Below, in pieces: positions 21,516-64,000 of a stretch of DNA of 64,000 nucleotides. The position numbers and the translations under genes were made by a program. Origin of the DNA: Cristatella mucedo (taxonomy: Eukaryota > Bryozoa > Phylactolaemata > Cristatellidae). Location: the NCBI GenBank assembly GCA_009760855.2, contig WPIO01000113.1:1147001-1211000 (forward strand). The letters run 5' to 3'. How positions within the stretch are numbered: position 1 is the stretch's first letter; every line of letters begins with the position of its first letter. Below the pieces are notes generated by a model, which was not told the origin of the DNA, searched no databases, and saw only the letters and a list, made by a program, of their open reading frames with translations.

Positions 21516-22014
21516 CTTTGTAGCATGCGTGAAGTGTCTGGAAAGGTTAAGGTGCTATGCACATTTTATTGCAGCGAGCTATGTTATCTTCAGCATCGCT
21601 TTGCCACTCAAGACTTATCTGTCTTACAGAAAAATAAAAATATTTATATCCCCCCTAAGAAAACTAGATCACTGTCCAAGTACTTTGCATATGCTGGACT
21701 GCAAGAATATGTACATGAGTTACTGAGCAGGCACAGGCCCTTCAATAGGGATACCGCGTGCGAAATGCATCGGCTAACCATCAAGCAGTCCATCAACTTT
21801 GAGTCTCTGTCACATTAACCTATCTCACAGCTCGGCATCACCTCGCGGTCGCTCCAGCCTACACATATAGGAAACACCTCCTAACATGGCTTCCCATCGC
21901 ACCAGACGCTTCTCCTAATCAAATCGCTCAGCTTCGAATCTGAGCCACCTCGAATCCTGTATGCAAGCCAAGCCCTTCAGTTCTTTTGCTCCAAAAAGTT
22001 TTGGCTACATTGAG

Positions 22015-22353
22015 ATGTTGGTGGTTTTAACGGGTCAATCGCATTTATCTCGTTGTCATTCCTCCGGCCCATTTATGGCTAAGAGCGATTTATGGGCCAG
22101 CAGAGATTATGAAACTGCCATTGGTTTATGGGCTGTTGTGATTTATGGCTTATATTTAAGCACCAGCGGCAAAGGCCCGAGGAGTTACGTCGAGGACGCT
22201 GGGCAGGGTAATCGCATACTGGCCAGCTGCGGCGTCCGTGTGAATAAACGTCGTCGAGCCGGTTTCGGTCTTTTGCCCTGTGCTAGGTACCTGCCGTTAG
22301 GGCGTATTTCAAACTACAAAAGTCAGGGACTTAACGCCGACTGACGTCATCAC
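22015..22353 (+). mobile_element. Possible solo LTR
   Basis: A CpG-rich island in CpG-poor surroundings. It starts TGTTGG, has TATA-like TTATATTTA at 22150, AATAAA at 22243-22248 about 93 nt later, and ends CATCACA before a C run, the layout of an LTR promoter and polyadenylation site. No primer-binding site, coding part or clear target duplication was seen, so this is tentative. Confidence 0.3.
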
Positions 22354-22451
22354 ACCCCCCCCCCGACCTGCCATTTCTATCACTCTTACATTTGGGCATC
22401 AATGCAATGTCTGATTGAAACGGCCCCGTAGGTGTGCCTCCTTTAGGTTTG

Positions 22452-23378
22452 CCTTGCAAATACTCGATCCCGGATATCAGCAAATTTTCTTAAATTAAAT
22501 GATGATAAAACTGAACTGCTTCTCATAGGCTACCCAAGTGTGATGACGGAGTAGAACACTTTGCTCGTCTGCTAGGTGATGCTGCTGTGCGACCGCGAAC
22601 ATATGCTCGGAATTAAGTTGGCGTCTTTCACTGCTGCCTACATTTTGAAAGTTTCGTAAGAAGACTGCCTCCGCATATAGCCATCACGTCCAATCCAAAT
22701 CTAAGAAAAGGGACTGTCAACCAAAGTGGCTAGCAAAAAAATTAGCTTGCTCCTTGGTCCTTCCTTGGCTAGGCTATTGCAATTCCATTTTGACTGAGGC
22801 ACAGGAAAAAAGGTATTAGACCACTGCAGCCGGTGATGAATATGGGTGCAAGGCTAGTTTTAAAATCCCCGAGGTTTGACCACGCGTCTCCTTTGCTGAA
22901 TGAACTTGGTTGGAAACCGGTCGATCAACAGATACAGAGTCAAGTTCTCATGCTGACCGACAAGGCTCGCCACGGCTTGACTCCTTCATACCTGAACTGC
23001 TTCACCAGTTTCAGCCTGATCATGCTCTCAGGTCTTGTACGAACAATACATTAATTGGCTTTCTATTTTTCGGCTTGAAGATCGTAGTCGATAAAAGCTT
23101 TTTGCTCTGAATGTCCTAGACTGGAAATCACTTCGGCAATTTCTTACGCAGTGACACCTTCTTTCCAGCTGCCGACCGTGAGACATCCTTTCCAGGCGCT
23201 ACTGCTGAGCTGCTACTTTCATGCAGCTCACTTCCTCGACTACCCTGCTGACTTAGCTAGGCTTCTAAGCTCTTTCTTTGTTGCTTGAGATAAAGACTGT
23301 TGGCAACGGCATGCGTACCGAAAGACACTTAGGCTTTGAGTGATTTTTTTTTATAGAAAACTCTACATCGTTCAGCCT
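22452..23378 (+). mobile_element. LINE-C remnant
   Basis: Plus-strand match starting at the TTAAATGATGATAAAAC-type block after the YADD region and ending near GCTTTGAGTGATTTTTTT; many small deletions. Confidence 0.75.
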
Positions 23379-24261
23379 AGTAGCCATGCAGCTAAGTAAG
23401 CCAGAGGGCAAGCAGCGTTCCTAGACTGAAGGAGATCAACCAAACGATAAGGTCAGAAATTGCAGGCTTGAATGCAGACATTGAGCTAGAGCGAGGAACG
23501 GAAGTTGGAGCGTCCAGAGAGGACGGTGCCGTGGGAATGAACTCTTACCTGTCTATCTCGCTGACGAAGAAGAAGCTGGAAAAATACTACTAAAAGTATC
23601 TACTCGACGATAGCCACGGCAACGTTACTGACCCGAGATCAGTTAAGGAGATTGCTGTTGGTCAACAAAGGAATATTTTTGATTGCACACTTAACATTCA
23701 CATTTCTGCTTTAATGTCAGCATTCTCATACAGAGGGCCAGAGCGATGATGGGTCGGTATGAAATGCATTAGCCCTCGTATGCCAGTCACTAGACAGTCA
23801 ATCCTGATCTTGTATGCATTTTTGTTCAAGATTGGGCTTAGTCATTCTAGCTACTTTTAAGGTCTGTAGTAAAATTCAGGTCATCAAGACAACGGCATAC
23901 ACTTTGATTAGTCGTAGGCAAAATCTCATCCAGAACAGCGATAAGCCAGGCACATTCCATAAGTAAGGGTAAGTAAGATAGATGATTGACCAGAAGGGGT
24001 GAGGACAAAATTTTTAGCGAACAGCTTCATCAAGATTCTTGAGGTTCTGCCATTTAGAGACGATTTTTGGTACCAAGGGTGCCTACAGCATAGGGAATGT
24101 GATGCAGTGGCTGGGCTAGGGGGCAGGTGGCATTCATTGTCCTCCTAGCGGAAGCAATCTGGACCGAAACCTATCATATGATTGCAAGCAAATTATGATC
24201 GCACTCTACTTTTACTCGACGAGCAACCGCCAAAGAGGTGTTGAATACATGCCATGATTGC
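23379..24261. other. Intergenic, no gene recognised
   Basis: Unique sequence between LINE-C and SINE-B remnants. Confidence 0.6.
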
Positions 24262-24440
24262 GCCCTAGTTGATTTAACAGCCTCCTCTGTATAGCGACAG
24301 AAGAGCCCTTACGGCTATCACCACTGCTTGCAGCCGAAATATAGGATCGCCCGCTGCCTCAGGATTCGAACCCACGACCTCGGGACCGAGGTCGTGAAAA
24401 GCAACAGCCTTACCCAGTGTGCCACGACGGGTCTGTAATT
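24262..24440 (-). mobile_element. SINE-B copy 6
   Basis: Minus-strand copy with B box GGTTCGAATCC (24362-24372), the palindrome ACGACCTCGGTCCCGAGGTC, GCGATCCTATATTTCGG and GTAAGGGCTCTTCTGTCGC. Confidence 0.8.
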
Positions 24441-24719
24441 GGTCATTACCTGTGGGTCTGGCCACTTACATGAAGACCTGGCGAGTCTTGCCCCCTGCAT
24501 AAAACCTGGCGAGTCTCCCTCCTCTGATGAAAACCCTGGCTCAGCGTCTGATGAGATGCATGTTCATGCATGTGATCAGATGTAGCAGAACTTAGTAATA
24601 GTTGAGCTAAGCATGCAGCAGACGATGCTGCTTTAAACTTCATCACGGTTGCTCAGATACCAACTCGGCTAGAACTTAGCTCGACCAGGAAACCGAGAAA
24701 TCGGGGCTCGATTAAAGAG

Positions 24720-24862
24720 ATTGATGAGCTGGTTTGGTCCAATGGTTAAGGTGCTCGCCCGACCAAGGTCTGATTGAGGTCGTGGGCTCGAGCCCCGAGG
24801 CATATGTGAAGTGCCTGGATAGAGATTAAGTTCTCTTTGGGCGCTATACAAATGAATTATAT
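24720..24862 (+). mobile_element. SINE-A copy 4
   Basis: GAGCTGGTTTGGTCCAATGG, TCGTGGGCTCGAGCCCCGAG and tail GAAGTGCCTGGATAGAGATT with GGGCGCTATACAAATGAATT. Confidence 0.85.
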
Positions 24863-26196
24863 ATGTATGTGAGGCACACTGAGCTGGAACTGTGAAGCCT
24901 CTGGATATTAACAAAAGACGAAGCTGATGACTCTTTGTCGGTGCCTGAGCGAGAGCCAGCATCTTCGAGTGTTGAATCAACCCCACCGCTTAGCATCGGC
25001 AGCTTAGATTCGCCTGAGTGGAGATGTTTCGGAGCTTGATGGGCGCGACGACCCGGGTTAGAAGACCTGGGGAGGAGCCATCTGGTTTGTGCAGTGCAAC
25101 TGCATGATGCAATGCATTCAAGGATCGCTGCTCGTCTTGCCGGGCAGCATGTTTGGCAACGGCTGTTGGCTAAAAGAGAGAGTAAAGCCGAGTGCAATGG
25201 AATAGCAAAAAGAAGGAGAAGGAGACTGAGTAGGAGGATACAGAATAGGAAGAGGAAGAATTAAAGGCTGACGAGATGGAGGCGGTGATGTAGCAGGCAG
25301 GGTAGGAAGAGGAGGAGGAGGAGGAGGAGGGAGAGAAGAAGGAAACAATGCGACTACTCGAGCAAGCTGACCCAAGGAGAACTCAGGAGCTGATATGCCA
25401 CTGGGCTGAACGTCCTGCCACTAACTATCAAGGTGACTATGGAAAACCAATCTGCACGTGTCGCTGATAGTCTAGCGGTCGAGAATGCCGGTCAGCAGCC
25501 AGGGTCGAATGAGAGCACAAAGGAACCGAGGAAAAAAAGGAGGCACCCTGTGCCTATCGCCGAGCTGCTGTTTCTGGCATATCATCTACTCGTGCACCTT
25601 CAAGTTGGAGGACACTGGTTTATTTTTTCATCTGTACACTTGCTTTACAGTGAACATAATCGGTAAGATTCGCACCCCAGTGCCGGCCAAGACGACCGCG
25701 ATGACCACCACGATGACTTGAGCAATGCATCTCTATTTGGTGTGTTAACCGTCGTTCGTATTTGCTATGGTCGATATGTATCTTGTGGATGTGCATTCAT
25801 CTGGTTCATTAGTCCATAGGTAATTTTTATTCCTGTTGATGAACACGTTCCGATATAATGATACAATGTGCAAATAATATGCAATATGCAAATTAAAATT
25901 CAAGCATAGGATATCTGCCAAACTTACCGTCAGTGAAGCGCCAGTACATGCGTGGCATGCACACTTAAAGACCGAAGCGGCTTATCCATTGATGTAGCTT
26001 TATGGAACGTGGACTGAACCGGGTCGGCCGAGCATGTGCACAGTAGATTCCTTGCCACGAGGCCAGATTCTGGGGCTGTGGCAGCCTTGGCTGAGCCTCT
26101 TCTCTTCTGGCAAGAGACTTGGCATTACATTCAATGGCTCAACAAAAACGACGGCTATGCCACGTACACTGGGCCACAGCCTACAACCACGGTCCA
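24863..26196. other. Intergenic, one unrecognised open frame
   Basis: An open stretch begins at ATG 25439 (MENQSARVADSLAVENAG, later EPRKKRRHPVPIAELLFLAY) and runs to 25666. No family recognised. A basic KKRRH cluster and GTAAGA at 25663 are compatible with an exon but are weak evidence. Confidence 0.3.
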
Positions 26197-27619
<1,423 letters not shown>

Positions 27620-28153
27620 AGTAGCAAAGTAGCAAAGCAGCAAAGCAGCAAAGCAGCAAAGCAGCCAAGCAGCCAAGCAGCCAAGCAGCCAAGCAGCCAA
27701 GCAGCCAAGCAGCCAAGCAGCCAAGCAGCCAAGCAGCCAAGCAGCAGCCAGCAGCCAAGCAGCCAAGCAGCCAAGCAGCCAAGCAGCCAAGCAGCAGCCA
27801 AGCAGCCAAGCAGCCAAGCAGCCAAGCAGCCAAGCAGCCAAGCAGCCAAGCAGCCAAGCAGCCAAGCAGCCAAGCAGCCAAGCAGCCAAGCAGCCAAGCA
27901 GCCAAGCAGCCAAGCAGCAAAGCAGCAAAGCAGCAAAGCAGCAAAGCAGCAAAGCAGCAAAGCTGCCAAGCTGCCGAGCAGCCGAGCTGCCGAGCAGCCA
28001 AGCTGCCGAGCAGCCGAGCAGCCGAGCAGCAGAGCAGCAGAGCAGCAGAGCAGCAGAGCAGTAGAGCAGCAGAGCAGCAGAGCAGCAGAGCAGCACAGCA
28101 GCAGAGCAGCAAAGCAGCAAAACAGCAGAGCAGCAGCAGCTGCAGCAGCAGCT
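27620..28153. repeat. Octanucleotide tandem array in variant blocks (AGCAGCCA and relatives)
   Basis: About 534 bp of 8-bp units. Variants come in blocks: AGCAGCAA at the left, a long run of AGCAGCCA (about 27660-27915), AGCAGCAA again, mixed AGCTGCCA/AGCTGCCG/AGCAGCCG, then AGCAGCAG. Because 8 is not a multiple of 3, each minus-strand frame reads the same octapeptide (LLGCLAAW) without a stop; these frames are not taken as genes. Confidence 0.95.
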
Positions 28154-29420
28154 GCCACATGTGTTGTTGCTTCGGTTGATGGCCAAGTAAGGGTCTGTGG
28201 GAACAGAAAGGTTCTGCCGACTTGATGTGGGCAATCCGGAGATGAGCCCTGGCCTCATCAGGAACTCTTTGCTGCTGAGTTAATCAGGTTTAAGGAGCAG
28301 AATTCAAATTAAGCATGCCCGATTTAGGCCCAGTTGGATCAGGGCAACCTCAGGCTGAGCAGCAGCTGTCTGAGCTGGTTGCCTGGGCTGACAAGTGTCT
28401 CCAAGTGCAAGCCAGCTCCCCCTTCCGGTGGAGGCCAGTATAGAGGGCTCAGCGTAACTCAGAGCACTCAAGTGGCAAGTTACACAGCACGCATGCAGCA
28501 ACAGCTCCACTCACTCACTCCAATACCAAGCCCTCCTCAGGGTATTAGCCCACGGGTACGGAGGAGGGGAGGAAGGGGAGGTGGGGGCTTGCACACTTGA
28601 AGAGCCAGATCAAGGGATCAGAGCCAGGGCTACTGGAGTACTACAGTGGGCACTCCTTTTTCCTTCAATGCTCACTGCAATCTGTGTTGACTGGCATTAC
28701 GGCTCTGCTGTTGCTATACAAACGAGGCTGCTATATCAGCATCTAACCTTTATGTTGCTGAAGTAGAACTCGTCCGTTGCCCACCGAAGCTCAAAAGTTC
28801 ATCTAGGTGCTGTAAAGACATATAAGGCAAGCACTATGCCTGCTGCCCATCCAACGTGATTGCATGGTTAGGGTGCCACAGCCGGTGCTTGCGGTACTGC
28901 TTCTGTGTGCACGGGCACAGCAAAACTACCACTGAGCTGTGAGCAAGGTACTCGTCATACCGTACCGCAGCACAACTTCGACACAGCACCGTGAATCGTT
29001 ACGATGCGCCATTTCTATGCCTCTCCAGCTTCACGCGATTGGCATAGCCAGTGCCTGCCTGCATCTAGGGAGCCTGCAAACGGTCGAGGCAATTGGCCCG
29101 ATAAATGATTGGTAGAAGCAGCCAGGCTGCCTAGCATGAGGAGGTGAGACATATTCTGAAGTCAAGCCACTGCAACCCTGGAATCAATGACCGCTGCATC
29201 GATCGATGACCTTGACTCTTGCTTCTACTGGTGAAACGATTCAACTCACGACGTCTAGTGGCTTTTAGAAGCAGCCGAGATGAGCTGAGCTAGCTTTGCT
29301 TGGTCTGGACACAGGCGCACAGGTGGGTGAGTGCGATTTCCAACTGGCTCCAGCAAACCGTCGGCAGCCGCAGCTGCTCAAGCTGTGGCAAACTTGTAGG
29401 CAGGCATCTAGGCAGAAATC
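28154..29420. other. Intergenic, no gene recognised
   Basis: Unique sequence without known motifs. Confidence 0.6.
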
Positions 29421-29653
29421 ACGCTGTCCTGAGCTGCTTCTTCCATGCTATCCACTTACTGAACTGCCATGCTATGCTGACTCAGCTGTGCTCCTCAATT
29501 TCTCTTTCTTGCGTGTGATGAAGTCTGTTGATTACGGCAAGCATACCGAAATCGGCTTAGGGTTGAGTGCAATATCCGAAAGCTATCCTTCGTAACTCCA
29601 GCTTAGTCTCCGTGTCTTTGTGCAGCTACTGAGGGAGATGCATTACACATTAA
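29421..29653 (+). mobile_element. LINE-C 3' end, diverged
   Basis: Matches the last 230 nt of LINE-C: TGAGCTGCTTCTTCCATG to GGAGATGCATTACACATT. Confidence 0.7.
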
Positions 29654-31014
29654 GTTGCAAATTCTTGGCGAGAATCCCCTCAGATCCTGGCCGACTGCGG
29701 TGGCCATACCAGAAGAGAGTGGGAAATGCGGGACCAGAGCAGCCAGGTAGCATTTTGGCGAAGCGGACCAGAAGTAAAGCAGCCAGAGCCGGCTCTGAGC
29801 TCAGGCCGAGAGCTGCGAGATTTCGCAAGTGACTCGAACCGATAAGTGAGCACTCATCTGTGGGCGAATTACGGATGGGATGCCACCTGCCAGCGTCACC
29901 TGCAGTGCTCGACATGTCAGCTTCACCGACCGTATTTGCATTTGCACCAGGTGCACAAGGTAATTTATTGCCAAGCCATTCTGCCGAAGAGCTTTAGGGC
30001 CAACAGTCCCTAAACCAGTGGTCCTCGAGCGAAGCTCACTTGGTGTGATTCTCACCTAGGCGATCGCAGGTCTCACACTTCAGGGCGGCGGCACGATATT
30101 TCTTCCCCCTTTTTTGCTACTGCTACAATATTCCTCTGAGCTGTAGAACGTATGAAAATTGCCGAAAAGTTAATGCACTTGAATTTAAAATTTCTTTAGG
30201 GCACCTGGCAATAAAAAGCTCCTTCAGTCATGTGCCTTATGCCACTTGGTTCTCAGCTTCCGGTCGTCTAGCTGCTCCTTGCATTAAATTTAAATCTTTA
30301 GTCGAGCCTCCAGCTCCAAAAGTCTGATCTATCTCTTGGCACCTATTATCACCTGCAATAGCCATGCACAATTTCAGTCTCAGCTAAGGAAGATAGACGC
30401 ACGTGCTTTGCTCAATGACCTTGTACTTTTTGTTCCGAGTTGCTTTCCATGTTTACCTTTGTATGACTAAGTGCATATTATGTAACCGCCAGCACTGAGC
30501 TGCTCCTTACGTACTTTTGCATGCTGGTCAGAGCATGATGCTTCCTCTCGCGTTCTCAGCTACACTTGATGGAGAGCATGTTATCAACTCTTGCTTATTG
30601 CTTCACTGGCACACATCGGATAACGCTCTAGTTTTCTACCAAGCATTGTTTGATGAACAATTAATTTTTCCCGGCTACGGGGTTGGTCTACTAAACAGTT
30701 CAGTAGCTAATATGCAAGGTAGTACAATCTATTCTGTCTGTAAAACTACAAAGCCAGAAGGACTAAGTGGAAATGTTAAGTACGACAGTTTTCTATAGCT
30801 CACTCAAAGTCTAAGCAGCTTTCGGTGAGCATTCACACATATGTGAGTGCGATTAACCACACTGCTTATTACAATATTCTTGATAATCCAAGCACCGGCA
30901 GGGTGCCTGCTGAGAGGCGATAGTTCAATCTTCTGCTGATCATTCCAAGGTTAGCCGGAAGAGGCCTCCATTCACTGGCCTAGAGTGGTGGTGGTGGGGT
31001 AAGGCGTGATGAGC
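29654..31014. other. Intergenic, no gene recognised
   Basis: Holds the second copy of the 80-nt repeat (30752-30832); otherwise unassigned. Confidence 0.55.
30752..30832 (+). repeat. About 80-nt diverged repeat, copy 2
   Basis: Partner of 20549-20629 in the same orientation: AGGACTAAGTGG, GACAGTTTTCT, ACTCAAAG, CAGCTTT. Confidence 0.5.
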
Positions 31015-31192
31015 GCGGTGAGCCGTGATGGCACACTAGGAAAGGCGGTTGCTTTCACGACCTCGGGACCGAGGTCGCGGGTTCGATTCTTGCGGTGGGC
31101 GATCCTTTATCGTCACTGCAAGCGGTGGTGATAGCCGTAAAGGCTCTTCTGTCGCTATACAAAAAGATGCTGTTTAATCAGCTAGGATTTTT
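31015..31192 (+). mobile_element. SINE-B copy 7, best preserved
   Basis: TTTCACGACCTCGGGACCGA, GTCGCGGGTTCGATTC (B box), GGGCGATCCTTTATCGTCAC, GGTGGTGATAGCCGTAAAGG and TCTTCTGTCGCTATACAAA; ends CAGCTAGGATTTTTTTT. Confidence 0.85.
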
Positions 31193-31254
31193 TTTTAAGG
31201 CGGGCTCTTCAACAGACTTGAGCACCAGCGAGCCAACGGTAGAGCGTTGATACT

Positions 31255-31260
31255 TTTATT
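31255..31260 (-). terminator. Candidate polyadenylation signal of the dynein gene (AATAAA)
   Basis: On the minus strand AATAAA lies about 665 nt past the stop codon. The DNA between (31,261-31,924) is nonrepetitive and would be the 3' UTR; just beyond the signal a SINE-B copy begins. Position and motif only; no transcript evidence. Confidence 0.4.
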
Positions 31261-31924
31261 TAGTAAATACGGTATAAAAGTGGATGGAAAGTTTTTGCCG
31301 AAAGTGGGCCTTTCGGGCCGACATCGAGTGAAGCTCCTAAAGCGCAGCACAGGACAGACGGATGGACGGCATGCAAGCAGCTTCAGGGGCGGCGGAGCTC
31401 ACGTACCCACGGGCAAACAGGAGTAAGTGACGACTCCCGGCAGCAGCTGTGACGGTTCGGACACAGAACCCAGGAAACGATAGGCTTCTTCGAGCCAAAT
31501 GCGGTTTGCACAAAAACAGAAGATTCTCGATCGATACTTCTCCAAAACACCCTCGGTTATGAAGGAAAAATAGTCCACGTGGAGTTGAGACTCGGCGACT
31601 TGCAGCTTATCGGGACGGACAGGATTTCTTCTCTGCGGAGAGAGAGCGGTCTGGCCCGCGAACCTCGAACCTCGCCAAACATCGGCTGTCCAACAAGAAG
31701 GAAAAGGCACAGGCTACGCCACGTCCGGCCGTCGCACGAAGCCGGCTCCTCGGCACGCAAGCAGACGGTGGCGGCGGAGGTACCCTCTGTCGAGAGAGCA
31801 TCCCTGTCGCCCCGGTCAAACTGTGCCGCACCGGCGGCGGCAGATGGCACGACAGTCGCCCGTCCACGAGCCACCGAATCCAGGAGGGGACACTCCAGGG
31901 GGGGGGGGTGTGGGCTGCACGTGT

Positions 31925-63917
<31,993 letters not shown>

Positions 63918-64000
63918 CTGGTGTAGAAACAGTCGGCATGCTTAACCCGAAAAATTGACTGAAGGACTTACACCGAAGAAAAGGAAAGGTGGGTGGCTCA

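Noticed and set aside
27620-28153. CRISPR array
   Set aside because: Units are 8 bp without spacers and the genome is that of an animal.
63918-64000. Another dynein exon ending at GTGTAAGT near the right edge
   Set aside because: The encoded residues do not match the expected AAA4 sequence upstream of SNLFARDE; treated as intron.

Overview
The window is a 64 kb piece of animal nuclear DNA. Protein-coding exons are short and joined by GT-AG (a few GC-AG) introns. Long dinucleotide arrays, tRNA-derived SINEs and broken non-LTR retrotransposons fill most of the rest. A gene for an axonemal outer-arm dynein means the species makes motile cilia or flagella. The intron-dense gene structure and the repeat types fit a non-vertebrate animal, perhaps a spiralian such as a flatworm, mollusc or annelid, but the species cannot be fixed from the sequence.

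Two genes can be read with confidence and they converge. On the plus strand at 15,871-18,531 lies a two-coding-exon SPSB (GUSTAVUS-type) gene, a SPRY + SOCS-box adaptor for a Cullin-5 ubiquitin ligase. A CpG-dense block at about 7.9-9.4 kb may hold its promoter and noncoding first exon. On the minus strand, from the right edge of the window down to the stop at 31,925, lie the last 24 coding exons (1,590 codons) of a DNAH5/DNAH8-class dynein heavy chain. They cover the end of AAA4, the microtubule-binding stalk, AAA5, AAA6 and the C-terminal domain; the first two thirds of the protein lie outside the window. All 23 introns inside it could be placed with matching phases, and three use a GC donor.

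Layout: 1-9.5 kb is CpG-rich intergenic DNA with SINEs, LINE remnants and microsatellites. From 9.5 to 15.6 kb the DNA is CpG-poor and possibly a first intron of SPSB. SPSB occupies 15.6-18.5 kb. From 18.5 to 31.2 kb is intergenic DNA with LINE remnants, a possible solo LTR and a 0.53 kb octanucleotide array. From 31.2 kb onward is the dynein gene, whose last intron (5.6 kb) carries the best-preserved LINE (reverse transcriptase with a YADD box).

The repeats form an apparent system. Four copies of one tRNA-derived SINE family (here SINE-A) end in the same hairpin-plus-ATT-rich tail as a CR1/L2-like LINE (LINE-H), as expected if the LINE machinery copies the SINE. A second SINE family (SINE-B, about ten copies) and a second LINE family (LINE-C, seven copies) are also present. 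Family names A, B, C and H are labels used only here.
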